In this document: piece by piece, positions 17,405-27,432 of the stretch
Layout of the letters: the number at the start of each line of letters is the position of its first letter
Position numbering within the stretch: position 1 is the first letter of the stretch
Assembly: GCA_002084765.1 (NCBI GenBank)
Contig: NBMB01000004.1
Location: forward strand, 1-64,000
Length of the DNA stretch: 64,000 bases
Direction of reading: 5' to 3'
Source of the DNA: Candidatus Cloacimonetes bacterium 4572_55
GTDB taxonomy: Bacteria; 4572-55
Translations under genes and position numbers: made by a program
The notes under the pieces: generated by a model
Database searches by the model: none
What the model was told of the DNA's origin: nothing
Seen by the model: the letters and a program-made list of their open reading frames with translations, nothing else

Positions 17405-18841
17405 ATGACTCCCGTACGCGTCCGATTCGCTCCCAGCCCCACCGGCTATCTCCATGTCGGCGGTGCCCGAACCGCTCTTTTTAATTGGCTCTTTGCTCGA
17501 AAATTTCACGGCGTTTTTATCTTACGGATCGAGGATACGGATCAAAAAAGATCGGACAAAGAGATGGTGCATCGTATCCTGGAAGGTCTGACCTGGATGG
17601 GCCTGACGTGGGACGAGGGTCCATTTTTTCAGGCGGATCGGCTGAAATCTTACCGTCTCGCAGTGGACAAGTTGCTTGAGAATGGAAAAGCTTACCCCTG
17701 TTTTTGTCACCCGAATGAATTGACGGAAAAGCGAAAAACCACATGGCAATATGACGGCGCGTGCCGAGAAATTTCTTCGGATAAGGCAAAGGAACGGGTC
17801 AAACATGGCGATCCTTACGCGGTTCGGCTGAAAGCACCTGACCGTGGCGACGTCTCCTTTATCGACGCGGTTCACAAGCGCGTGACAGTGCGGCACGACC
17901 AGTTGGACGACTTTGTTATTCAGCGGACAAACGGTATGCCTATCTATCACTTAGCTTGTGTTGTGGACGACGCGGCTATGCAAATTTCCCACGTAATTCG
18001 CGGGGACGACCATCTCTCCAATACGCCCAAACAGATTTTGCTCTATCGCGCGTTAGACTGCTCCATCCCCACCTTTGCGCATGTCCCGCTGATTCTCGGA
18101 GAGGATAAAAAACGGCTGAGTAAACGCCACGGAGCGACTTCTGTCGAGGAATATCAGACGCGTGGGTTTTCAGCGGACGCGGTTCGCAATTTTTTGGCTC
18201 TGCTTGGCTGGTCGCCCGGCTCGGATCAGGAATTGTTGGAAATTGACGAGCTGATTAGTGCCTTTTCATTGGAAGGAATCGGCAAGGCTGGCGCGGTTTT
18301 CGACATCAAAAAATTGGAATGGCTGAACGCCCAATACTTATTGAAAAAATCTCTGGAAGAGTTGGAGCCCTTGGTAATCGAGAGCCTGAAGTCAGGCGGT
18401 TATATTGACGACCTGTTTGCTGAGACGCATGGCGAGCAAATACGGGAATTCGTGAACCTGATCCAGCCGCGTCTCAAAATGATCGACGACGCACAAAAAT
18501 TTGCCGGATATTTCTTCAGCGATGCGTTTGAATATGAACCCAAGGCGATGAAAAAACATTGGAAGGGAGATGTCCGAGAACGACTCTCCGCCATTATCGA
18601 TATGTTAGAAAAATGTGACCATTGGACTACGGACAACTTGGAAAGCTCTATCCGAAATCTGGCAAAGCAATTGGGCGTCGGCGCGGGCAAAATGATCCAT
18701 CCGATTCGGGTGGCGTTGACCGGTAAAATGGCAAGCCCAGGCCTGTTTGAAATGATGACGTTTCTGGGGCGAGAAACTGTCCTGCGTCGTCTGAAACGGG
18801 CGGCTGAATATTTGGAAAACGCGGCTCATGGATCGGAATGA
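17405..18841 (+). CDS. gltX: Glutamyl-tRNA synthetase
   Basis: A 478-residue class I aminoacyl-tRNA synthetase that charges tRNA-Glu in the cytoplasm. The N-terminal Rossmann fold has PSPTGYLHVGGART, with the HIGH-type motif HVGG, and the KMSKS-type motif KRLSKRHGA lies near 240. The C-terminal all-helical part is the bacterial anticodon-binding domain, ending in the usual KMIHPIRVALTGK region. I chose ATG 17405 with AAGGAAAAG upstream; the frame opens at 17357, but that part lies in the terminator tail of the tRNAs. The stop overlaps the next start (ATGA at 18838). It may be discriminating or non-discriminating; the sequence alone does not tell me. Confidence 0.97.
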   Translation: MTPVRVRFAPSPTGYLHVGGARTALFNWLFARKFHGVFILRIEDTDQKRSDKEMVHRILEGLTWMGLTWDEGPFFQADRLKSYRLAVDKLLENGKAYPCFCHPNELTEKRKTTWQYDGACREISSDKAKERVKHGDPYAVRLKAPDRGDVSFIDAVHKRVTVRHDQLDDFVIQRTNGMPIYHLACVVDDAAMQISHVIRGDDHLSNTPKQILLYRALDCSIPTFAHVPLILGEDKKRLSKRHGATSVEEYQTRGFSADAVRNFLALLGWSPGSDQELLEIDELISAFSLEGIGKAGAVFDIKKLEWLNAQYLLKKSLEELEPLVIESLKSGGYIDDLFAETHGEQIREFVNLIQPRLKMIDDAQKFAGYFFSDAFEYEPKAMKKHWKGDVRERLSAIIDMLEKCDHWTTDNLESSIRNLAKQLGVGAGKMIHPIRVALTGKMASPGLFEMMTFLGRETVLRRLKRAAEYLENAAHGSE

Positions 18842-20655
18842 ATTCGCCTATACCCTCGCCACAATTAAATAAACTATTATTGTTATTCATCCTAGTTTTA
18901 TTATCTCTTGTTATTCTCTACCTGCCAACCGTCGATCTTCAGAATAAACTTAAGGAAGCAATGCTGACGGAGTTTGATGGAAAAATCGAATCGGTTGGCG
19001 ACGCGATCGCCGCCTATTTCCCAGAAAACGAAAAATTTTCCCCCACTCCTCCATTTGAACGTTACGTTGCGTCGCTGTCAGAGCAAAAGCAATTCATCCG
19101 TCTCGAAATTTTTACCGCGGATCAGACTCCTATATTTTCTCGTATCTTTATAAAAATCAAAGGATCGAATCCGGATTGGCGCGCAGTCTTGAGGACTACG
19201 GCTCAAGGCAGGACCTCCCAAACCCTGTTCCGTTCTTTGTCTGATAAACAAACCGTTGTGCAGTTTACCCGCCCTATTTTTTCTGAAAATAGAGAGACAG
19301 TCCGTTATGTCGTCTGTCTGGAGGCGGACGGTCGTCAAATTTGGAAGATGGAAAAGACGATCCTATTCATCTCCTTATTTCGCACATTTGCCATCAGTTT
19401 GGGAATTTTTTCATCCGTAGTCGCGGTGATTACGGTGCTGTCGCCCTATCGTAAATTGATCAGCCTTGCCGCGGGTGTGCGAAAAGATAAAGACCCTAAG
19501 CAGATGAATATGGAGCAAGTGATCTCGACTTTCAAGGAATTGATTGTCGATTTGCAGCAGAAGGAGGAAAAGCTGAAGAGCTTGTACGCGTCCGCTGAGA
19601 AACGAGCGGATCGCGCGGAAACTTATACCCAAGATATTTTGAAAAGTATTAGCAGCGGTGTGTTGACTTTTAATCGATCGGGAAAAGTAACCATATTTAA
19701 CCAAGCCGCGCTGAACATTTTGCATCTGAATGAAGATCAATGCAAAGATAAACACTGGGAAGAATTTTTTTCTTTTGATCAAGAGATGGCGGATTTTGCT
19801 CGCGATCTTTTTGCGCAACCCCGAAATTATAGCCGACACGAGATCAAGCTGGCTCATACGGAACCGGATCAGTCAGAATCGATCTGGATCGGAATCAGTT
19901 CGTCATTGGTGCGCAATTCGTCCGGCGATGTGGATGGAATCACGTTCCTTTTCAGCGATCTGACTGAGTCCAAAAAATTGCAATTTCAGTTGGAACAGGA
20001 AAGACATCTGGCGTCGATGGGAGAAATGTCCGCGGGTATTGCCCACGAATTCCGAAATTCTCTCAGCGTGATTCTTGGATTTTCGCAATTGCTCCAACGT
20101 CATAGCGATCACGGATCGAAATTGAATCGGATCGCCGGCGAGATTCTGAAGGAAAGTAATGATCTAAAAAGCGTGATCGATAGTTTTCTGAATTTTGCCC
20201 GTCCGCCAAAGCTACAAAAGATCACAGTCCAACTCAATCGACTGCTCGCGGACTTATTGGACGCTCTTTCTCTCCCCGAGGGTGTGACGGTAGAAATCTC
20301 GTTCCAGCCCGACTTGCCGGATATTCAGGGCGATGAAAGCACGCTGAGAGGCGTTTTCCAAAACCTGATGTTGAACGCGATTCAAGCCATGCCAGAAGGC
20401 GGGGTTCTTCGATGTGGCACAAAGTCTCTGGGGAATCGGGAGGCGGTTTTGACCACAGTGAGCGATATGGGCGTGGGCATCAATCCAGAACATATCAAAA
20501 AAATTTTTACTCCATTTTTCACCACGAAAAAGGAAGGAACCGGCTTGGGATTGGCTATCGCGTATCGCAATGTCTTGGCGCATAACGGCCTCTTGACAAT
20601 CAACAGCCAGGTCGGAAAAGGGACCACAGTTTCCATAAAACTTCCGGTCAGATAG
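18838..20655 (+). CDS. Membrane sensor histidine kinase with PAS domain
   Basis: A 605-residue sensor kinase. Two membrane segments (about 12-31 and 178-202) flank a periplasmic domain. A coiled coil and a PAS domain (about 268-380) follow, then the dimerisation domain with ASMGEMSAGIAHEFRN. The phospho-acceptor is His403. The ATP-binding domain has NAIQAMPEGG (N box), DMGVGI and GTGLGLAI (G boxes). It belongs to the NtrB/AtoS-like group. It overlaps gltX by four bases, an odd neighbour that suggests only shared transcription. No response regulator lies next to it, so it is an orphan here. The signal is unknown. Confidence 0.93.
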   Translation: MNSPIPSPQLNKLLLLFILVLLSLVILYLPTVDLQNKLKEAMLTEFDGKIESVGDAIAAYFPENEKFSPTPPFERYVASLSEQKQFIRLEIFTADQTPIFSRIFIKIKGSNPDWRAVLRTTAQGRTSQTLFRSLSDKQTVVQFTRPIFSENRETVRYVVCLEADGRQIWKMEKTILFISLFRTFAISLGIFSSVVAVITVLSPYRKLISLAAGVRKDKDPKQMNMEQVISTFKELIVDLQQKEEKLKSLYASAEKRADRAETYTQDILKSISSGVLTFNRSGKVTIFNQAALNILHLNEDQCKDKHWEEFFSFDQEMADFARDLFAQPRNYSRHEIKLAHTEPDQSESIWIGISSSLVRNSSGDVDGITFLFSDLTESKKLQFQLEQERHLASMGEMSAGIAHEFRNSLSVILGFSQLLQRHSDHGSKLNRIAGEILKESNDLKSVIDSFLNFARPPKLQKITVQLNRLLADLLDALSLPEGVTVEISFQPDLPDIQGDESTLRGVFQNLMLNAIQAMPEGGVLRCGTKSLGNREAVLTTVSDMGVGINPEHIKKIFTPFFTTKKEGTGLGLAIAYRNVLAHNGLLTINSQVGKGTTVSIKLPVR

Positions 20656-20674
20656 CGCAACGCGGCGCGCGGAT

Positions 20675-23602
20675 TCAGTTGACAAGCAAGTCCTGAAATT
20701 CGTTGTCGAATGTATGAAACACAGCGCGCAGTCGTCTATCAAGTTCGGCGGAAGGGAGTTGAAGCCCCGTCTGAATGATCGGTTGGACCTGATTGTCCGT
20801 GATATTCATATAAAATCCTCCGCGTATGTCCAGTTGAATTCCGTAGAAAAGGGTTGTATGAAACGTCAGCGCGGCACCCGCGTAGAATATCTCGTCGTCG
20901 GAACGCGCATGACGATAATCAATAGTAGAATATCCGCTCAATAGCCGCCCGCTCACACGGTGTAGGAAAAATGGAAAATTTCCCCAGCCTCGATCCACAT
21001 ATTTCACAGGAAATAGATAACTTAGACCGATATGATGACGGGTGGTCCGGCGGATAACTTGCGGTGTATTGTCTCTATCGGGTTGAATTAATACGTCGTC
21101 GTCGAACAAAAGCAGGCTTTGTTTTTTCCGAAACGCATAGCTGATTTGCATGATGTGATGATCGGCTTGCCAAAATGCCCGCGCCCGATGGTTGGAGACT
21201 GCAGAAATTCGGGTCTCTTCCTGATTATAGTCGGATCCAAAAAAATCACGGTCAAGCTCATGATACAGGGTCAAACTCTGTCCCACAGAGGCAATATCTC
21301 GCGGGGTTCGACTCGATCTTGATCCGTAGGCAAAGCCGTAAACGCCGCCAATATCCGCGGATGGCACGTAGAAATCGGCGTCTTTCGTCAGACTGCGATA
21401 GCGGGCAAATCGGTACCCAAAGTCGAACCCAAAGCTCAGGCGCGTCGGCTGAGTCTGCGTAACGATGTTTATATCGATCCCGGATCTTATCGTTTCCAAA
21501 CGTCGTCGATATTCCTGAGAAGAAGTTCCACTACTTCGATATGTATAATAGGTTTCGCCCCAATTCACCGCGTCCGTGCGGAGATACCAGGCTGGAAATC
21601 TGTGTCGATTCAGATAAAGCCCATTCCATAAGAGCCGCTTGTCCTCGATCCCATACGCGCACAACCCATACCAAAGTTGCGTTTCCAAAGGATCCATTGC
21701 CATTGTGAACACCCCAGGCGACCAACCAGACGCGGCTGACAACGCTGGAACAGGCAACCAAAAAGTGGGCGTGAGATAGCGAATCCCATGGTATGGTTGA
21801 TGCTGCGGGATTTTATCTGGAAGAGTGACGGGAGTCGATTCGGATAAGGGGGGGTTCTTATATCCATATTTTAAATATTCTGGAAATTTCTCGAAATCAA
21901 AAGGGAGGCGACAGAGATCATATCCGTCAGAGCCGTACATCGTAAAGTAGAGGTATGAGCCGTCCAGGGTGAAAGCTGGATCATAGCAACCCGTTGTTTG
22001 ATCCGTTATCCGCCGGATAGAGCGTGAAGAATCCGACAACTCCATGCCGTAAATGTTGAACGCGCCGTCATAGTCTGCTGTAAAAACCAGGTAGCTCCCA
22101 TCTGGAGATATTGCCGGGGCGAATTTGGCTCGACAATCCTCCGTGAGTTGGCGCGTCTCTTGCATCGTGGGATCGAAGATGACAAAATCCTGACAGCCAC
22201 GACTGTGTCGGCTGAATATAATCCGACGCCCGTCTGGCGCAAACAAAGGGTCAAACAACATACTTTTCTCATAATGGGTGAGTTGTTCAGCGACGTCGCT
22301 AACAATATCAATCCGCCATAGATTATTAAAGGGACCCTGATTTTTTGTGCAGATCACACCCTTTCCGTCTGGCGAAAAGCGGACATGCTGACTATGATCG
22401 CCTGAGTTTAGCCGCTGCCTGCGACCCGTGGAGTCGACGAGCGTCATCTTAGATGTATAGACCGCTCTGTATTTGGGATCGATTCTCAGCTCCGAGATAA
22501 CCTGCTTTCTCTCCGCCACGTGATAATCATAAGACCTCCGGTGCGTCGGATGGGTCTGAAATATCTTTTTTAATGCACGGTTAGAAAGGTCGATTTCCGT
22601 CAACATGGACGCCGTATCATAGTCAGAATAGAGTGCTACCAGAGAAGTGTTGGAGACCGCAATGAGACGAGATATGACGCTGTTATCGCCTATTTTCAGA
22701 TCGATTTTTTCCGGCGGCAGGAGCTGTCGATCCTTCCGTCGATGATGATCTGTCAGGACTTTCGCCCGCCAGAGAGTCACGAAATCGTCATAGAGCCTGC
22801 CAGTGGATTTCCCGGTGACATAGCGCGTCGCTGATCCAATCCCCAAATGCGGTCGTGAGATCTGCCGATCCAATATGCGAGGAAAAACGTCGTCTCTATA
22901 TGTGGCATGGAGGTATTCCATCCAATAATAGCCACTTACATAATGTCGGTCTCCTGGCAGGCGATCCCGACTCGGATAGCCCATCTGATCATATTTCCAA
23001 AAGGTATCCTCAAGTATCGCGGATTTGAGCTTCATGCTGAAATAGGGATTTGTCCCCCTTCCGCCGCTTGTGAACCGAGTTTCAGCATACGTCGCAATGC
23101 CCTCCGTGATATGCAGGGGGACAAGAGAGGAGGGCATGACCCATTCACCGAACATGCGGCGCACCCCTTTTGTCCATCCGCCGACCCGATTCAGATGGAA
23201 AGCGTGGGCAAGCTCGTGCGTGATGAGATTCTCCAGCCAATCTCGACTTTGGCTACAAAAATCTTCCGTCTGAGGAGGCGTCAGGTAGAGATAAATTCGG
23301 TTGGGAAATGGGGCGTAATAGCCGTTGGCAAAATCCTTCTGCGTGACAACGACCAGATGAATTTTTGGGGAATTTCCGAAATAGTCGAACAGGGAGTCAT
23401 ACGCAGCGTCGGCATACGCGATGATATGGGGAATATGAGACTCAGCGTCTGCTGGAAAGTGGACGCGGAACCGTCCGGTAACGATTGTACGCCAGTCCTG
23501 ATCCGGAGGAAAAAGTGCCGATCTTGACTGGTCGGGTAGAAACAATAAACAAAAAATTATACCCAAAAAGAGAAACGAAATTTGGCGTTGATATGGGCGC
23601 AT
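20675..23602 (-). CDS. Exported metallopeptidase-like, beta-propeller and barrel protein
   Basis: A 975-residue protein with a signal peptide (1-28). Residues about 35-240 form a gluzincin-like (peptidase MA) domain, with HELAH at 129-133 and a later TEGIATYAE that can supply the third zinc ligand. The middle (about 300-600) has TolB/PD40 propeller blades such as SPDGSYLVFTADYDGAFNIY. The C-terminal part (about 640-975) is rich in alternating aromatic and polar residues (YRFARYRS, HHIGLSYLFP) like an outer-membrane beta-barrel. The gene is alone, convergent with the histidine kinase. It may be a surface protease whose barrel anchors it; the barrel is inferred from pattern only. Confidence 0.8.
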   Translation of the reverse strand: MRPYQRQISFLFLGIIFCLLFLPDQSRSALFPPDQDWRTIVTGRFRVHFPADAESHIPHIIAYADAAYDSLFDYFGNSPKIHLVVVTQKDFANGYYAPFPNRIYLYLTPPQTEDFCSQSRDWLENLITHELAHAFHLNRVGGWTKGVRRMFGEWVMPSSLVPLHITEGIATYAETRFTSGGRGTNPYFSMKLKSAILEDTFWKYDQMGYPSRDRLPGDRHYVSGYYWMEYLHATYRDDVFPRILDRQISRPHLGIGSATRYVTGKSTGRLYDDFVTLWRAKVLTDHHRRKDRQLLPPEKIDLKIGDNSVISRLIAVSNTSLVALYSDYDTASMLTEIDLSNRALKKIFQTHPTHRRSYDYHVAERKQVISELRIDPKYRAVYTSKMTLVDSTGRRQRLNSGDHSQHVRFSPDGKGVICTKNQGPFNNLWRIDIVSDVAEQLTHYEKSMLFDPLFAPDGRRIIFSRHSRGCQDFVIFDPTMQETRQLTEDCRAKFAPAISPDGSYLVFTADYDGAFNIYGMELSDSSRSIRRITDQTTGCYDPAFTLDGSYLYFTMYGSDGYDLCRLPFDFEKFPEYLKYGYKNPPLSESTPVTLPDKIPQHQPYHGIRYLTPTFWLPVPALSAASGWSPGVFTMAMDPLETQLWYGLCAYGIEDKRLLWNGLYLNRHRFPAWYLRTDAVNWGETYYTYRSSGTSSQEYRRRLETIRSGIDINIVTQTQPTRLSFGFDFGYRFARYRSLTKDADFYVPSADIGGVYGFAYGSRSSRTPRDIASVGQSLTLYHELDRDFFGSDYNQEETRISAVSNHRARAFWQADHHIMQISYAFRKKQSLLLFDDDVLIQPDRDNTPQVIRRTTRHHIGLSYLFPVKYVDRGWGNFPFFLHRVSGRLLSGYSTIDYRHARSDDEIFYAGAALTFHTTLFYGIQLDIRGGFYMNITDNQVQPIIQTGLQLPSAELDRRLRAVFHTFDNEFQDLLVN

Positions 23603-23759
23603 AATTTAGGTCTTTTTTGACAGGGTTAAAAAATCGAAATAATAATCCGGCAATGTAGTTTTTTGTGAGTGGCAAATCAAGTATATTCTTTCAGATAAGG
23701 TCAAATACAATTTTGATCGACCAGAAATATTTTTTTTCGGATTCCGAGAAGAAAATACC

Positions 23760-23788
23760 TTGACAAAAGTGCTTCGATTTTGTAAATT
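23760..23788 (+). promoter_or_regulatory. Possible promoter far upstream of rho
   Basis: TTGACA (23760-23765) and TAAATT (23783-23788), 17 bp apart, reading toward rho. The leader would be about 690 nt and include repeat R3 and the inverted repeats. Confidence 0.4.
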
Positions 23789-23924
23789 TTTAATACGATA
23801 GACTCATGCGAGACCTGCTTATCCCCTCGTAGTTTTATTCTATGTTTCTTCATCTGGAAGACAGTTTTTTTTAAAATCTTTCCAGCCTGTATTATTCATA
23901 AGCTTCGGAGAAACAGAGGTCTCA

Positions 23925-24003
23925 GATAATTATCAGTTCTTAATCTGTGATAATCTGCGTAATCTGCGGATCAAGTTCTGTTCTGTGGCGAATTATTCAG
24001 GCC
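23925..24003 (+). repeat. Dispersed repeat copy R3
   Basis: Direct copy of the repeat at 1-105, shorter in its A/T arm. It reads TTATCAGTTCTTAATCTG, two TAATCTGCG units, GGATCAAGTTCTG and GGCGAATTATTCAGGCC, the last part matching R2 better than R1. Confidence 0.8.
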
Positions 24004-24134
24004 AAGAACATCAAACCCGGAATGCCAAATTTGATTGATTTCATACGAAAAACGCCGTAAAACGCCCCTTTTCTTTTTCGGAAAGGGGTAAAAACCCATT
24101 TATTGACGTAAGAGAATGCCCATCGTGATTGTGT

Positions 24135-24163
24135 GTGTCAATGCACCGTTTCCGGATTGACAC
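24135..24163. other. Inverted repeat in rho leader
   Basis: GTGTCAAT (24135-24142) pairs with ATTGACAC (24156-24163) around 13 nt. It may be an RNA hairpin or an operator. Confidence 0.4.
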
Positions 24164-24240
24164 GATTTCCCCGACCCATAATGACCACACCCGGTTGCCA
24201 TGTTTCTTTTAATGACTACCGTACCCTATAAGGCTCGATA

Positions 24241-24276
24241 TTGACAAATCTGGAGCGTCTGTTTCTGATTTGTCAA
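24241..24276. other. Perfect 10-bp inverted repeat in rho leader
   Basis: TTGACAAATC (24241-24250) pairs with GATTTGTCAA (24267-24276), loop 16 nt. It lies 212 bp before rho; the left arm also looks like a -35 box. Confidence 0.5.
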
Positions 24277-24487
24277 ATTTGTTTTTAACAAAACGCTGAC
24301 GGTTAATTTTGGAAGATAAGGTAGCCGCTAAGAATATTTTTATAAGAAAATAAAATTGAGATGTTATCTGTTTTACCTTTGTGATTCACGATTAACTCCC
24401 ACCGAATTCTTTAATAATCTGTGCCAGATATGAATTTCTGTCAAAGATTTCCCTCCTGAAAATTTTTACTGCTAGGAGTCTCTAAAT

Positions 24488-25816
24488 ATGCAGGAAGATA
24501 TTCAACAAAAGATGAATTCAAAAACCTCGATAATCCGCACGTTCAAACCGGCAAACGAGGAATTGGATATTGTTATTTTAAAATCGAAAACAATCGCAGA
24601 ATTAACCCTGATTGGGCAATCCATGGGCGTAACCGGTATGAGTGGGTTGCGCAAGCAGGAATTGATTTTCAAGTTGCTGGAGGGTCGCACCCACCAATCA
24701 GGATTAGTTCATGCAGAGGGCGTTTTGGAAATCCTGTCCGAAGGGTATGGTTTCCTGCGTTCGCCTTCATATAATTATCTGCCGGGACCGGACGACATTT
24801 ATGTATCGCCTTCTCAGATCAAGCGCTTTCATCTGAGGACCGGGGATACGGTCGCTGGGCAGGTGCGACCGCCAAAAGATTCGGAGCGCTATTTTGCCCT
24901 GCTTCGGATGGATACTGTCAATGAAACAAATCCGGATTTGATCAAAAATCGGGTTCTTTTTGACAACTTAACGCCGCTATTTCCCGATGAAAAACTCAAT
25001 CTTGAGCTAAATCCCCGGGACCTATCCACTCGGACCATGGATATGCTGGCACCTATCGGAAAAGGTCAGCGAGGTCTGATCGTTGCGCCCCCGCGGACTG
25101 GGAAGACCGTGCTTTTGCAGAGAATCGCCAACAGCATTACCGGAAATCATCCCGAAGTGCTGCTCATCGTTCTGCTCATTGACGAGCGTCCCGAAGAGGT
25201 GACCGATATGCAACGCTCTGTCAAAGGCGAGGTGATCAGCTCGACATTTGACGAACCCGCAGAGCGACATGTCCAGGTCGCAGACATGGTGATCGAAAAA
25301 GCGAAGCGGCTGATCGAGTCGAAAAAAGATGTGGTGATCCTGTTGGATAGCATCACGCGGCTGGCGAGAGCGCATAATGTGGTGGCACCGCATAGCGGAA
25401 AAATTCTCTCCGGCGGAGTGGACGCTTATGCTCTGCATCGTCCAAAGCGATTTTTTGGCGCGGCGAGAAATATCGAGGAGGGCGGAAGCCTGACTATTAT
25501 CGCCACGGCACTGATTGAGACTGGAAGCCGGATGGATGAAGTCATATTCGAGGAGTTTAAAGGCACCGGAAATATGGAGCTGATTCTGGACAGACAATTG
25601 AGCGAGAGGCGGGTCTTTCCTGCTATTGATGTGAATCGCTCCGGCACGAGAAGGGAAGAGCTGCTGATACCCCAAGACCATATCAGCCGGATTTGGATAT
25701 TACGGAAATTCTTGAGCGGAATGAGCACACCGGAAGCTATGGGCTTTGTGATTGATAAGATGGGAAAAACAAAAACAAACACGCGCTTTTTGCAAGCCAT
25801 GAGCGAAGGTCTGTAA
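24488..25816 (+). CDS. rho: Transcription termination factor Rho
   Basis: A 442-residue hexameric RNA helicase that ends transcription. The N-terminal helical domain (about 25-75, [20 protein letters not shown]) is followed by the cold-shock-like RNA-binding domain (about 78-150, [16 protein letters not shown]). The ATPase core has Walker A APPRTGKT (about 200-207), [13 protein letters not shown] and the Q/R-loop region of the family. Length is normal; the short N-terminal addition before the Rho domain is typical of non-enteric Rho. ATG 24488 has AGGAG upstream. It precedes a dehydrogenase gene by 54 bp. The 885-bp leader with inverted repeats may serve autoregulation. Confidence 0.97.
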   Translation: MQEDIQQKMNSKTSIIRTFKPANEELDIVILKSKTIAELTLIGQSMGVTGMSGLRKQELIFKLLEGRTHQSGLVHAEGVLEILSEGYGFLRSPSYNYLPGPDDIYVSPSQIKRFHLRTGDTVAGQVRPPKDSERYFALLRMDTVNETNPDLIKNRVLFDNLTPLFPDEKLNLELNPRDLSTRTMDMLAPIGKGQRGLIVAPPRTGKTVLLQRIANSITGNHPEVLLIVLLIDERPEEVTDMQRSVKGEVISSTFDEPAERHVQVADMVIEKAKRLIESKKDVVILLDSITRLARAHNVVAPHSGKILSGGVDAYALHRPKRFFGAARNIEEGGSLTIIATALIETGSRMDEVIFEEFKGTGNMELILDRQLSERRVFPAIDVNRSGTRREELLIPQDHISRIWILRKFLSGMSTPEAMGFVIDKMGKTKTNTRFLQAMSEGL

Positions 25817-25870
25817 AAAGCTGTTGGTTAATCCCTAATTTTTACCTATTTAAGCGGAGGATTGTGACAA

Positions 25871-26731
25871 ATGAGTACGCAAACAGCGATTCAAAAAGTG
25901 GCTGTTATCGGAGCCGGCACAATGGGAAACGGCATTGCCCATGTGCATATCCAATCTGGAGTTCCGGTAATATTGATCGATCTGAAATCTGACCTGCTGG
26001 AAAAGGCGAAAGCGACGATCGCGAAAAATATGAATCGTCAGGTCAAGAAAGGGAGACTCACGGAGGAGGATAAGGAAAAAGCACTTTCTCTGATGACTCT
26101 CACAACCGATATCGAAGACGCGAAAGAGGCGCAGTTGGTCATTGAGGCTGCATTTGAAAGCCTTGAGGTGAAAACCTCGATTTTTCAGAAATTAGACAAA
26201 ATCTGTCCACCAGAGACCATCCTTGCGTCCAACACTTCGTCAATTTCAATTACGGAGATCGCCGCAAAGACAAGCCGACCCAATAAGGTGATCGGCATGC
26301 ACTTCATGAATCCAGTCCCGATGATGAAGTTGGTCGAGATCATTCGGGGCCTGGATACGGACGACGCGACATACGGAATTGTAGAAAAATTGGCAAAGGG
26401 CTTGCGAAAAATACCAGTGGAGGTGAATGATTATCCCGGGTTTGTCGCCAACCGTATCCTCATGCCGATGATTAATGAGGCGGTCTTCGCCCTCATGGAA
26501 GGAGTGGCGACGAAAGACGCAATCGATACGGTCATGAAGCTGGGAATGGCGCATCCCATGGGACCCCTTGCCTTAGCCGACTTGATTGGTCTGGACGTCT
26601 GCCTCGATATTATGAAGGTTCTGCATCAGGACCTGGGCGATTCCAAATACCGCCCATGCCCTCTGTTGCGGAAGATGGTGGCCGCGGGTCACTTAGGCAG
26701 AAAAACAGGGAGAGGATTCTACGAATATTAA
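25871..26731 (+). CDS. hbd: 3-hydroxyacyl-CoA (3-hydroxybutyryl-CoA) dehydrogenase
   Basis: A 286-residue cytoplasmic enzyme that interconverts 3-hydroxyacyl-CoA and 3-oxoacyl-CoA with NAD(P), in fatty-acid or butyrate metabolism. The Rossmann motif [11 protein letters not shown] begins at 14. [29 protein letters not shown] (catalytic His) and [20 protein letters not shown] (catalytic Glu/Asn region) are all present. The length is that of single-domain Hbd/PaaH enzymes, without a fused crotonase. GGAGG lies before ATG 25871. It follows rho by 54 bp and may share its transcript. No thiolase or crotonase is adjacent, so the direction of the pathway is open. Confidence 0.94.
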   Translation: MSTQTAIQKVAVIGAGTMGNGIAHVHIQSGVPVILIDLKSDLLEKAKATIAKNMNRQVKKGRLTEEDKEKALSLMTLTTDIEDAKEAQLVIEAAFESLEVKTSIFQKLDKICPPETILASNTSSISITEIAAKTSRPNKVIGMHFMNPVPMMKLVEIIRGLDTDDATYGIVEKLAKGLRKIPVEVNDYPGFVANRILMPMINEAVFALMEGVATKDAIDTVMKLGMAHPMGPLALADLIGLDVCLDIMKVLHQDLGDSKYRPCPLLRKMVAAGHLGRKTGRGFYEY

Positions 26732-26759
26732 ACGCGGCGAAAACCGCTACTGACATGAC

Positions 26760-26793
26760 GACTCGGCGCAGACCTTTTGGAATGCGCCGAGTC
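26760..26793. terminator. Strong hairpin between convergent hbd and rubredoxin genes
   Basis: GACTCGGCGCA (26760-26770) pairs perfectly with TGCGCCGAGTC (26783-26793), 12-nt loop. There is no long T run. Its place suits a bidirectional terminator. Confidence 0.65.
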
Positions 26794-26822
26794 GGGCTGG
26801 ATCGTCATTTTAATGTGGAAAT

Positions 26823-26987
26823 TTATTCCTCCTCCTCGGAGAACTCATCTTTGCCAACCCCACATAGAGGACACATCCAGTCCTCAGCAAGGTCCTCAAA
26901 AGAGGTTCCCGGCTCAACATCATTTTCCGGGTCCCCTTTTGCGGGATCGTAAATATATCCGCATACATCACATACATATCTCTTCAT
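26823..26987 (-). CDS. rub: Rubredoxin
   Basis: A 54-residue rubredoxin, a one-iron electron carrier. It starts [19 protein letters not shown], contains [11 protein letters not shown] and has the second iron pair in [11 protein letters not shown], all classical. The tail is four glutamates. ATG 26987 lies 10 nt after AGGAG; ATG 26996 is in frame but only one base from that site. In anaerobes rubredoxin gives electrons to rubrerythrin or superoxide reductase, and a rubrerythrin is encoded at 55698. The gene is alone, convergent with hbd. Confidence 0.96.
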   Translation of the reverse strand: MKRYVCDVCGYIYDPAKGDPENDVEPGTSFEDLAEDWMCPLCGVGKDEFSEEEE

Positions 26988-27432
26988 AATTTTCATTCTC
27001 CTCTATTTTTTTTTTACACTTAAACAACCTTTAACTTTAAATATTCAGATTATCGCGCTCGTACCCACCTCTTCCTCAACATGTTCATCTAAAAATTTGT
27101 ATCGCTAAAAAAAATCCGGCGCGATTCATATAAAAAATCTTAGCGTTCCAGCAATTGGTTCGTTTATGAAGAAAATAAGGGACACACAGAAAAATTCGGC
27201 TCAGTTTTTCTTAGGATCAGGTTTTTAAGACTTAGATTTTCAGGGATTAAATGAATAATAAACAAGAAGCGATCAGGATTACGCGAATTGGAGCGGTACA
27301 GACAACCGCGGCAGCCGACCCACTCCGGCGCATACTTCTTAGCCTTCACGGTTAATGACCAATCCAGTAAGGAGTATGCGCCGGATATATTTTAACATGT
27401 TTGCAACTTTCCACTATCAACCGTGCGTTTTA
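26988..27432. other. Non-coding stretch between fba and rubredoxin
   Basis: 445 bp, A/T rich on the left. It contains a long hairpin at 27324-27385. No gene is convincing: an open frame at 27164-27349 (minus) has no ribosome site and no recognisable content. Confidence 0.6.
27324..27385. other. 17-bp hairpin downstream of fba
   Basis: 27324-27340 (TCCGGCGCATACTTCTT) pairs with 27369-27385, one G-T wobble, loop 28 nt. It lies 48 bp after the end of the aldolase gene. It may slow decay or end the transcript, although the minus strand has no T tail. Confidence 0.6.

Larger units (their letters stand above)
23603..24487. other. Long structured region upstream of rho
   Basis: 885 bp without a gene. 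It contains a promoter-like pair at 23760, repeat copy R3, and three inverted repeats (24066-24089, 24135-24163, 24241-24276). In other bacteria rho represses itself by termination within its leader. A long leader here is consistent with that, but not shown. Confidence 0.6.
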
